Assembly: GCA_018992685.1 (NCBI GenBank)
Contig: JACVGT010000043.1
Location: 1-27,917, forward strand
Length of the DNA stretch: 27,917 nucleotides
Direction of reading: 5' to 3'
DNA from: Theionarchaea archaeon
GTDB taxonomy: Archaea; Methanobacteriota_B; Thermococci; Methanofastidiosales; SZ-28-30
Shown: piece by piece, positions 7,071-14,170 of the stretch
Position numbering within the stretch: the first letter of the stretch is position 1
Layout: each line of letters opens with the position of its first letter
Made by a program: the position numbers and the translations under genes
Notes under the pieces: model-generated
Database searches by the model: none
The model's input: the letters and a program-made list of their open reading frames with translations, nothing else
What the model was told of the DNA's origin: nothing

Positions 7071-7883
7071 TTTCTCATAGCTCAGCATTTTCTCAAAAAT
7101 GCGTTTTCGGACTGAAAAGAACTCAATGAATTGAGAAAATTCGGTTCGCATCCTTTCTTTGCTGAAATGATCAGTAGAAAAAGGAATTCCATACTCCAGA
7201 TCTAGAAGCAGTAGATTGGCCGCTGGAGCTGGTGGGATCTTTCCCCTTCTATCAAGGTCCTTTGTCAGGTCGTGCCTCTGTGTCACCTCTTGAATTGTCT
7301 TGTCCTGTGCCAGAAGAATCTCAATCGGTTTCCCTGTCCATTCTCCCGTGATGTACTTGGTCACAGCGGTCATGATGCGGCGGATCATCTCCCACATGAA
7401 GCTTCTTCCAGTAAAGTGGAACAGAACCATCCGATCTTCCAGTTCATATGAAACCGCTATGTCACGAACGGTATTTGTCATTTCTTCTCCTTTCTTCTCC
7501 CTTGTGAAGGCCTGAAAGTCGTGAGTTCCACTAAAGAGAGAGCAACATTCTTCCACAAGAGCTTCCTCATATTCACCCGGAAGAAAGTAGACATAACGTT
7601 TCGTGCTCATTCTCAGGGGCACGTTCTTTTCCGTCCATGCATACACCCATATGTCTTCTAGTAGAGACGTCAATATCCTGCATATGTCTCTTCTGTTGCT
7701 CTCAACCTTAATCACGTTCCCCAGGGCAGACACCCCCTTGTCTGTTCGGGATGCTACCTTTACTGTGGTGGGACTTCCCATCCTTTCCAATGCCTCCGCT
7801 ATGTCTCCTTCAACCGTACGGAGTCCTGGCTGTTTGGCAACTCCAAAGAACCTGTCTCCAACGTACGCAATCTTTAGCAGCAT
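7068..7883 (-). CDS. truA: tRNA pseudouridine synthase A
   Basis: 271 residues, normal for the family. It forms pseudouridine in the tRNA anticodon arm (positions 38-40 in characterised members). The catalytic Asp48 lies in the hallmark VASRTDKGVSALGN. Further family features are KIAYVGDRFFG at the N-terminus, the HDFQAFTREK segment and GRSFMWEMIRRI in the C-terminal half. Its ATG lies inside the end of the upstream aminotransferase gene (10-base overlap), so the two are translationally coupled on one mRNA. It converges on the SHOCT-protein gene. Confidence 0.93.
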   Translation of the reverse strand: MLLKIAYVGDRFFGVAKQPGLRTVEGDIAEALERMGSPTTVKVASRTDKGVSALGNVIKVESNRRDICRILTSLLEDIWVYAWTEKNVPLRMSTKRYVYFLPGEYEEALVEECCSLFSGTHDFQAFTREKKGEEMTNTVRDIAVSYELEDRMVLFHFTGRSFMWEMIRRIMTAVTKYITGEWTGKPIEILLAQDKTIQEVTQRHDLTKDLDRRGKIPPAPAANLLLLDLEYGIPFSTDHFSKERMRTEFSQFIEFFSVRKRIFEKMLSYEK

Positions 7884-9001
7884 ATGTCTTCAACGGCCTC
7901 AACCAGGGTATCCACTTCTTCAAAAGTATTCCAGAAGTGCGCAGACACTCTAATTCCACCTGCCCGGGAGCTGACAATAATATTGCGCTCCTTCAGAGCT
8001 TCCACCACCTTTCCCGCGTTCTTTACTTTGAAATTCACAATGCCAGCATGATCTGATGGAGTCTGGACTTCAAACCCTTTTTCACAGGCAGCGTCAATCG
8101 TATGGTCTGCCAGTTTCAGGACTCTGTCTTCCACCCACGTTCGGGAGAACTTGTTCAGGAACTGAAGAGAAGCATAAAGAGTGCAAACTCCATAAAAGTT
8201 GAGGTTTCCGCACTCGAATTTCCGGGCAGTAGTGGTAATTTCAGGATGTTCTCTGTCGAATTTCTCATAGTCCAGGTAGTCCTTGAGGGAGAACCATCCG
8301 ATATATGAAGGGTGAAACTGGTCGATGAGTTCTCTTTTAATGTAGAAAATGGAAATACCCAATTCTGACATCAGCCATTTGTAGCATGCACTGGAAAAAA
8401 AGTCCATGGTAGTCTCTCTGACGTCAAAGGAAAGTGCACCCAATGACTGGATGGGATCCACGAAAAAATATGCATGATGATCACTGCACAGTTCGCTCAA
8501 CACTCTGATGTTATTCTTGAATCCCGTTGCGAATTCTACATGGGAAACTGCCACACAACGAGTATTATCATCAATCGCTTTCTCAAAGTCTTCGAGCTCC
8601 AGTACATGATTCCTGTTCTTTACCACTCTGAATTCCACTCCCTTTCTTTGAAGATCATACCACGGCAGGAAATTGGAAGGGAATTCGAGATCAGTGGTGA
8701 CTACATTATCTCTCTCAGTGAATGGCAGCATAGTCGCCACCAGGTTAATACCTTCTGATGTGTTCTTGAGAAATGCGATTTCCTCAGGGAGGCCTCCTAT
8801 GAAATCGGCTATCAGGGCTCTGGTAGCCTCAGTCTTCTCTATCCACTGTTCATAGACTACATCTCCATGAAGAGCCCGTTCCTCTACATATGTCTTCTGG
8901 GCGGCCTGCACTTCTACAGGGAGAGGAGCACAGGCAGCATGGTTCAAATAGGTGTAATGACTGCTGGTAGGAATATGGGCTCGAATGTCATCCAGGTTCA
9001 T
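7874..9001 (-). CDS. PLP-dependent class-V aminotransferase (cysteine desulfurase-like)
   Basis: 375 residues from ATG 9001; an in-frame GTG at 9073 would add 24 residues with no family resemblance. The fold-type I signature is clear: YLNHAACAPLP at the N-terminus, Asp182 and Gln185 (VDPIQSLGAL) for the PLP ring, and Lys208 in SSACYKWLMSELG for the Schiff base. GGIRVSAHFWNT near the C-terminus matches the cysteine desulfurase-like/isopenicillin-epimerase-like branch. The Cys-bearing loop of true SufS/NifS desulfurases (RxGxxC) is absent; that position reads SSRAGGIRV. Cysteine desulfurase activity is therefore doubtful and the substrate is unknown. The two terminal Cys residues (DICC) are unlikely to replace it. 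Its stop overlaps the truA start. Confidence 0.8.
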   Translation of the reverse strand: MNLDDIRAHIPTSSHYTYLNHAACAPLPVEVQAAQKTYVEERALHGDVVYEQWIEKTEATRALIADFIGGLPEEIAFLKNTSEGINLVATMLPFTERDNVVTTDLEFPSNFLPWYDLQRKGVEFRVVKNRNHVLELEDFEKAIDDNTRCVAVSHVEFATGFKNNIRVLSELCSDHHAYFFVDPIQSLGALSFDVRETTMDFFSSACYKWLMSELGISIFYIKRELIDQFHPSYIGWFSLKDYLDYEKFDREHPEITTTARKFECGNLNFYGVCTLYASLQFLNKFSRTWVEDRVLKLADHTIDAACEKGFEVQTPSDHAGIVNFKVKNAGKVVEALKERNIIVSSRAGGIRVSAHFWNTFEEVDTLVEAVEDICC

Positions 9002-9101
9002 ACTTAAGGTAGGTGAATGACATTTTAAGGTTTCCCCAGGTAGTTCAGGTAGTCTGGAACCTGACAGATTCACCTTCCTTTTTCAGTCAAGGATGTTCTC
9101 T

Positions 9102-9112
9102 ACATATATTCG
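9102..9112. promoter_or_regulatory. Near-symmetrical TATA element between aminotransferase gene and RNA candidate
   Basis: ACATATATTCG is TATA-like on both strands. On the minus strand it would start transcription near 9080 and serve the aminotransferase-truA operon, leaving about 80 leader bases before ATG 9001 or about 7 before GTG 9073. On the plus strand it could start a transcript near 9130, at the RNA candidate. Which strand is used cannot be told. Confidence 0.4.
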
Positions 9113-9129
9113 ATTTACGGTGGGTAATT

Positions 9130-9325
9130 CATAACAATGAATAGTCCGCAGACTGCAGCAAATCACTGAATATCAAGGGGCTGAACGCTTCCCCTATGTA
9201 ATCATGGTGGATGACTCGGGAGGTTGAGAGTACAATGAAGAATAACCCGAGAACGTCCGGCAGACGTGAATAGGGAGGACCGTCTTTGTGCGGTTCTCGG
9301 TATCTATTTTTTCTTTTCTTCCTTT
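9130..9325 (+). ncRNA. Structured noncoding RNA candidate with H/ACA-like 3' hairpin
   Basis: About 230 bases between the aminotransferase and EF1A-like genes hold no plausible ORF but strong secondary structure. AGGGG at 9176-9180 can pair with CCCCT at 9191-9195. CTCGGG at 9215-9220 can pair with CCCGAG at 9246-9251. The last hairpin pairs CCGAGAAC (9247-9254) with GTTCTCGG (9293-9300), has a symmetrical 7+7 base internal loop, then an upper stem AGACG (9262-9266)/CGTCT (9281-9285) with an apical loop beginning TGA and ending GGAC. That geometry resembles an archaeal H/ACA guide hairpin. The distance from the upper stem to the expected ANA box is right (15 bases), but the box itself reads TAT. 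A T-rich tract (9304-9325) follows as terminator and lies antisense to the end of the EF1A-like gene. A TATA element at 9102 precedes it. The stems at 9215/9246 and 9247/9293 exclude each other. Identity is uncertain. Confidence 0.4.
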
Positions 9326-10596
9326 TTGGGTATGATATCTACGCATACTCCAGCAGCAACTGTGGTGACCCCATCTCTCAAGGCAAATCGGGATAGCCGG
9401 GGGAATTCAGAGGCTTTCTCGATTACCAGTGGCTTCAGAGGTTTAATCCACACAATTCCCCCCTGGCCAGGTTGTACACCCTCAACGTCACCCGAAAGCA
9501 CTTCTCCTGTGGATATGTCAAATGTACTCTTCACCTTCATGACCTGCACCGGCACCACGGCCTGGTGACAGTGGATCAAAGGACAATATCCCACCCCAAG
9601 ATACCTATTCCAGGCCATGACCCGTGCCTTGAATTGATCAGCCATCTGGGACAATTCACCTGCCTTACATACCATGTATCCCTTCTTGATTTCCCGCTTG
9701 TTCACTGCCCCTGATAAAGCCAATCCCACATCAAACCCGGGCTCAGCCGCGGGCAGTCTCTTATGCTGCCACTCAATGGAAAGAATCTTCCCCGTTCCCC
9801 CATAGGGGACCACCTGTATGGTATCTCCTTCTTTCACTTCACCACTTTCCACCTTTCCTGCAACAATGATCTTCCCCATGCCGCGGGAAGTGAAGGTTCT
9901 CAAAACAGGCATTCTGAAAGGTCTGTCCACTGGTCTCGGGGGTTCTTGAAGGGTGTCCAGAGCTTCCAGGAAAGTCGGACCCGTGTACCAGTCCATTTTC
10001 GATGAGGACACAGACACATTCTCTCCATGAAAGGCAGACCCAGGTATATACATGATATTTTCCAGCTTGGAAAAGCCTAGAGAAGAAAGAAACTCTTTTA
10101 ATTTGCTCTTCACGGTCTCAAAGGCGTCCTTGGAATATGAGACCAGATCCATCTTGTTAATAAAGACAAGCAACTGGTCCACCCCCAGTGTTAACATGAG
10201 TATAGCATGTTCTTTGGTCTGGGGCATGATTTTTTCCAGCGTATCCTGAGCGTCCACCACCAGAACACCTGCATCAGCTTCAGCGGTGCCAGTAATCATG
10301 TTCTTCACAAAGTCAGAATGCCCTGGGGCATCGATGATGTTGAACCTCCTGTTCTGGGTTTCAAAGGCTTTGAATCCCAATTCAATGGTTAGTCCACGTC
10401 TCCTCTCTTCGAGACTGGTGTCCATGACAAAGGCATATCTGAAGGTCTCCTTCCCCAGATCCTTGGCATCACGCTCTGCCTTGTCCTTTTCAGCCTTTGA
10501 GACGAGGTTCAAGTCTTCAAATAGGCGTCCAACTAACGTTGACTTTCCATGATCCACATGTCCTGCAATGACCAGGTTAATCATCGGTTTTTCCAT
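9304..10596 (-). CDS. Divergent EF1A-family translational GTPase
   Basis: 430 residues. The G domain is intact: P-loop GHVDHGKS (12-19), switch I Thr70 (RRGLTIEL), DAPGH (89-93) and NKMD (147-150). Beta-barrel domains II and III follow (about 225-430), ending in a Lys-rich tail. It belongs to the EF1A/EF-Tu branch but departs from strongly conserved archaeal EF1A positions. The usual MDRLKEERERG is MDTSLEERRRG; the domain II signature normally GIGTVPVGRVETG is GMGKIIVAGKVESG; domain III has RDGVTTVAAG instead of RDMGxTVAxG. It may be a second, specialised EF1A paralogue or the only EF1A of an unusual lineage. SelB is unlikely because the C-terminal extension is missing. It lies 44 bases after hisS on the same strand, with a GATGAT-type ribosome-binding site, so it is probably co-transcribed with hisS. 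Confidence 0.8.
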   Translation of the reverse strand: MEKPMINLVIAGHVDHGKSTLVGRLFEDLNLVSKAEKDKAERDAKDLGKETFRYAFVMDTSLEERRRGLTIELGFKAFETQNRRFNIIDAPGHSDFVKNMITGTAEADAGVLVVDAQDTLEKIMPQTKEHAILMLTLGVDQLLVFINKMDLVSYSKDAFETVKSKLKEFLSSLGFSKLENIMYIPGSAFHGENVSVSSSKMDWYTGPTFLEALDTLQEPPRPVDRPFRMPVLRTFTSRGMGKIIVAGKVESGEVKEGDTIQVVPYGGTGKILSIEWQHKRLPAAEPGFDVGLALSGAVNKREIKKGYMVCKAGELSQMADQFKARVMAWNRYLGVGYCPLIHCHQAVVPVQVMKVKSTFDISTGEVLSGDVEGVQPGQGGIVWIKPLKPLVIEKASEFPRLSRFALRDGVTTVAAGVCVDIIPKKEEKKK

Positions 10597-10640
10597 AGTA
10601 TCATCTCATTTCATTCGATCTTGGAACTCTATCCTGTTCC

Positions 10641-12158
10641 TCAGTTCTCTGGTTCATTTTCTGGCACGTTTCCTTCCTTCATGACCTCGGCCAGCTCTTC
10701 CAGTAGTACCGGCGCTTGCTCTTCTGTTTCCAGGTTTTTAAGCATGACCTTTCCTTCCTTGAGTTCCTTGGGTCCCAGAATGACACAGTACTTCGCTCTG
10801 ATTTCAGATGCGTAACCCAGCTGCCCTTTCAGGTCCCTCTGGGTCATCTCGGTTTCAACCTTAAACCCTCTCTCTCGTAGATCCTGGGATATTCTTACCG
10901 CGTTTTGGTCAAGGCTCTCGTTCACGACTGCAATGAACACGTCCACCTTGCGGGGAGTGGGAATATCCTTGATGAGCAGGCGGGACAGGACGATTCGGTC
11001 AAACCCAAAGGCATATCCCGTAGCTGGAGTGGGAAGTCCTCCAAATTCCTCCACGAGCCTGTCGTATCGACCACCCCCGCACACCTGTTTCTGGGCGCCC
11101 AGCAAGGGGACATCAAATTCAAAGACAGTCCCAGTATAGTAGTCCAGCCCTCGAGCCACACCCAGAACAACCTCGTAGTTGGAAACTCCATAGGCCTCTA
11201 GATAGGTTAGCACCTCGTCCAGCTCCTGCAATGATTGCTCAACTGCACTGCCTTTGAGCAACGTCTGTGCTGTGGGCATTACCTCAGAACGAGGTCCACA
11301 TACCTTGGAGACTTCCAGCAGCAAATCAACAGTCTTTTCAGGCACTCCTTCTGCAACCCAGGCTGCCCTATACGTCTGTTCCATGACAATGGGCATCTTC
11401 TCTACCCATGAGGCCAAATTCTCCAAGGCAGAGGGCAGGATCTCGTACTTCCCGAAAGACTCAACTCCCTCGCTGATCAAGCTCATCTGGAGGTCATAGA
11501 GCATGCTCAGGTATGTCTTGATGTAGGTCTTGTCATCGATCTCCAATTCGCTCTTCTCTGCAATCAATGCACATTTCTCCCGGGTGGACATGATTCCATC
11601 AATATTACCAATGATGCGGTTCTGATTTTCCAGATCAAGGCCTGCATCTTCCAGAATACCTCTGAAAATTCCAATGTTTCCCACCTTTAACCTGTAGAGA
11701 GTAATGCCGACATTTTCCAGAGTTTTGGCCCCCACGCATATGACCTCTGCATCCGCCATTGGAGATTGAGACCCCATGAGCTCGATACCCGCTTGCCAGA
11801 ACTGACGATACCGCCCCGCCTGGGGTTCTTCATACCTAAAGCAGGGCCCCAGATAGTAGACTTTGTAGGGCTTGGGAAGGTCTATCTTTCCGGTAACAAT
11901 CATCCGGCATACTGCGGCGGTAATTTCTGGCCGCAGTGCATATTCCACCTCGTCTGCCATAAAGGTGAACATTCCTTCTCTAATCTCCTCACCAGAGCGA
12001 GCCGCCAGCAAAGCAAATTCTTCAAATATGGGAGTTTGAACTTCCTGAAACCCAAAAGATTCAAAGGTCTTGCGGACAATATCTTCTACATAACGACGCT
12101 GGGCCATTTCTTCAGGAAGAAAGTCCATGGTACCTCGTGGTAAACTGAATTCTACCAT
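10641..12158 (-). CDS. hisS: Histidyl-tRNA synthetase
   Basis: 505 residues; charges tRNA-His in the cytoplasm. The class II core is complete: LPRGTMDFLPEE at the N-terminus, motif 2 around 101-127 (YYLGPCFRYEEPQAGRYRQF), the HisA motif ARGLDYYTG near 335 and GGGRYDRLVEEFGG near 360. An anticodon-binding HGTP domain makes up the C-terminus (VDVFIAVV ... GPKELKEGKVMLKNL). It is longer than the roughly 420 residues usual in bacteria and methanogens. The extra length lies in the insertion between motif 2 and HisA (about 170-330) and in an acidic tail (NVPENEPEN). GAGGTGAT sits just before the ATG. The gene is divergent from hutH and upstream of the EF1A-like gene. Confidence 0.95.
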   Translation of the reverse strand: MVEFSLPRGTMDFLPEEMAQRRYVEDIVRKTFESFGFQEVQTPIFEEFALLAARSGEEIREGMFTFMADEVEYALRPEITAAVCRMIVTGKIDLPKPYKVYYLGPCFRYEEPQAGRYRQFWQAGIELMGSQSPMADAEVICVGAKTLENVGITLYRLKVGNIGIFRGILEDAGLDLENQNRIIGNIDGIMSTREKCALIAEKSELEIDDKTYIKTYLSMLYDLQMSLISEGVESFGKYEILPSALENLASWVEKMPIVMEQTYRAAWVAEGVPEKTVDLLLEVSKVCGPRSEVMPTAQTLLKGSAVEQSLQELDEVLTYLEAYGVSNYEVVLGVARGLDYYTGTVFEFDVPLLGAQKQVCGGGRYDRLVEEFGGLPTPATGYAFGFDRIVLSRLLIKDIPTPRKVDVFIAVVNESLDQNAVRISQDLRERGFKVETEMTQRDLKGQLGYASEIRAKYCVILGPKELKEGKVMLKNLETEEQAPVLLEELAEVMKEGNVPENEPEN

Positions 12159-12284
12159 AAAATCACCTCAAATCCGAAAAAAAGCTGCCCAGGTCCAACT
12201 ACCTTCAACAAAGATTCTAACCTAGTCCGGGTGAAGGCAATCCCTTCTGAGCATTTTTGTCATCTGGCCCCACAAGCAGGTGAG

Positions 12285-12303
12285 GGTATATAAGGATTTC
12301 GGT
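12285..12303 (-). promoter_or_regulatory. BRE/TATA promoter of hisS
   Basis: Read on the minus strand, ACCGAAATCC is followed by TTATATACC, a good BRE/TATA pair. Transcription would begin near 12264, giving hisS a leader of about 105 bases that ends in GAGGTGAT. A leader this long is unusual next to the leaderless genes of this window. I see no T-box or clear stem in it. Confidence 0.55.
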
Positions 12304-12410
12304 TGCCATCTCATTCGATTCAGAAAAGGGGCAATCATATAAATGCAGCTTTTCTTGCCGCTTGTGTTTTCTTGCAGTGTGGTGGCGTGTCACAGTCCCG
12401 GAGTATACCA

Positions 12411-12422
12411 ACCTTTTTATAA
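12411..12422 (+). promoter_or_regulatory. TATA box of hutH
   Basis: ACCTTTTTATAA is centred about 34 bases before the hutH ATG (12452), predicting a leader of about ten bases and no Shine-Dalgarno site. A second TATA-like sequence, CATATAAAT near 12336, is a weaker alternative. Apart from these, the 293 bases between hisS and hutH contain only the hisS promoter and leader. Confidence 0.5.
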
Positions 12423-12451
12423 CTCAGACATGAGAAAAAAACGGGAATTAC

Positions 12452-13996
12452 ATGGATAAAAAGGTTGAAATTGATGGTGAGCACCTGACCATAGAACAGG
12501 TGATGGATGTCGCCCGTCACCATTGGATTGTCATTCTTAATCACGCAGCACGAAATAAAATGGAAGGTAGTGAGAAAGCTGTCCAGAAAATAGTGGAGAA
12601 GGACGAACCTGTCTACGGCATAAATACTGGATTTGGTCCTCTCCGGGATACAAAGATTGATAGAGATAAAGTGGGCCAGCTCCAAGTCAATCTAATCAGG
12701 AGTCATTCTGTAGGTACAGGAGATCCCTTCCCTGAGGAAGTTGTGCGTGCAGCCATGGTGATCAGAGCGAACACCATTGCCAAAGGATGTTCAGGCGCGC
12801 GGCCTGTCGTGGCAGAGACGCTGCTGAAGATGCTGAATCAGGAGGTTACGCCCTTTGTTCCAGAGAAAGGTTCTGTGGGTGCCAGCGGGGATCTTGCGCC
12901 TCTGTCGCACCTAGCCCTGGTCATGATTGGTGAAGGCGAAGCATGCTACAAGGGAGAAAAGATGCCTGGCCAGGAAGGCATGGAAAAAGCAGGGATTGCA
13001 CCTCTGAAGTTGAAAGCCAAAGAAGGACTGGCTATAAACAACGGAGCTACCTTTTCTGCTGGAATGGCAGCTCTGGCTGTATCTGATGCAGAAGCACTCC
13101 TCAAGAATGCAGTGCTGGCAGCGGCTTTGAGTTTTGAAGCTTTTAAGGCCACATCAAAAGCTTTTGACGAAAGAATTCACCAGTTGAGACCTCACAAGGG
13201 ACAGATTGAAATCGCCAAGCACATTAGAGATCTTACGAGAAGAAGTCGGATCATTGATTCCATGGAGAAGAAAGTCCAGGATGACTATTCTGTCCGCTGT
13301 TTCCCCCAAGTCCTGGGAGCTTCCTTTGATGCTGTCAAGTATGTTCGCCAGGTTGTAGAAACAGAGATTAATTCAGCCACTGACAATCCCCTGATCATTG
13401 ATGACCATGCCATATCTGGTGGTAATTTTCATGGGCAGCCGCTGGCTCTCGCAATGGATTTTCTGGGAATTGCAGTGTCAGAAATTGGGGATATTTCAGA
13501 ACGACACCTAGCAAAGCTCATGGACAACCATCATTCTGATGGACTTCCCATTTTTCTGATTCCTGAGGGAAAAGAAGGATTGAACAGCGGTCCCATGATG
13601 GTGCAGTACACTGCTGCCTCCTTGGTTTCTGAGAACAAAGTGCTCTCTCACCCCGCTTGTGTGGATTCCATACCAACCTCAGCCAATGCAGAAGATCACG
13701 TGAGCATGTCCACCATTGCTGCCCGGAAAGCCAGGGAAATTCTCAGCAATGTAGAAGCAATCATTGGCATTGAATTGCTCTCTGCTGCCCAGGCTGTAGA
13801 CTTGCGGAGAAATGAAGGGTACACTCCTGATGATCTGGGTGAAGGGTCTCGAGTTGTGTATACTGCAGTTCGTGAGCACATTCCGGCCCTGACAGAAGAC
13901 AGGTACTTGTATCCGGATCTAGAGGCAGCACGGGGATTGGTTCATGAGAGGAACCTCATTGAAAAGACTCGACAGTACTGGAAAGGCAATAAATAG
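12452..13996 (+). CDS. hutH: Histidine ammonia-lyase
   Basis: 514 residues, normal for the family. Converts L-histidine to urocanate and ammonia, the first step of histidine breakdown. The self-cyclising Ala144-Ser145-Gly146 that forms the MIO cofactor is in GSVGASGDLAPLSH. Other family features are YGINTGFGPL near residue 53, NGATFSAGMAAL, TDNPLI and GGNFHGQPLA. Urocanase, imidazolonepropionase and formiminoglutamase genes are not in the window, so the fate of urocanate is unclear. The gene stands alone, divergent from hisS, and ends in a 174-base gap before a convergent gene. A related MIO enzyme (aminomutase or phenylalanine/tyrosine lyase) is possible, but overall resemblance favours HAL. 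Confidence 0.92.
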   Translation: MDKKVEIDGEHLTIEQVMDVARHHWIVILNHAARNKMEGSEKAVQKIVEKDEPVYGINTGFGPLRDTKIDRDKVGQLQVNLIRSHSVGTGDPFPEEVVRAAMVIRANTIAKGCSGARPVVAETLLKMLNQEVTPFVPEKGSVGASGDLAPLSHLALVMIGEGEACYKGEKMPGQEGMEKAGIAPLKLKAKEGLAINNGATFSAGMAALAVSDAEALLKNAVLAAALSFEAFKATSKAFDERIHQLRPHKGQIEIAKHIRDLTRRSRIIDSMEKKVQDDYSVRCFPQVLGASFDAVKYVRQVVETEINSATDNPLIIDDHAISGGNFHGQPLALAMDFLGIAVSEIGDISERHLAKLMDNHHSDGLPIFLIPEGKEGLNSGPMMVQYTAASLVSENKVLSHPACVDSIPTSANAEDHVSMSTIAARKAREILSNVEAIIGIELLSAAQAVDLRRNEGYTPDDLGEGSRVVYTAVREHIPALTEDRYLYPDLEAARGLVHERNLIEKTRQYWKGNK

Positions 13997-14170
13997 GCAG
14001 TCAGAATTCGTCAAAGAAAAGTGCCAAAGTTGCCGTTCTCATCGAAAAATGCCACATCCAGTGGACGTGCCTCCCATACTGCAAACGGAGTTCGTGGTGG
14101 GCTCTTCCAGCTTAACCTTTTATGTCTGATCACTCCAAGGACAGAACAGAAAAACTCTGCTGGCACCTCA

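Noticed and set aside
9130-9325. Group II intron domain V or IS-derived RNA
   Set aside because: Some GAGAAC...GGTTCTC pairing is reminiscent of intron 3' ends, but the domain V AGC/GAAA core and any reverse transcriptase are missing.
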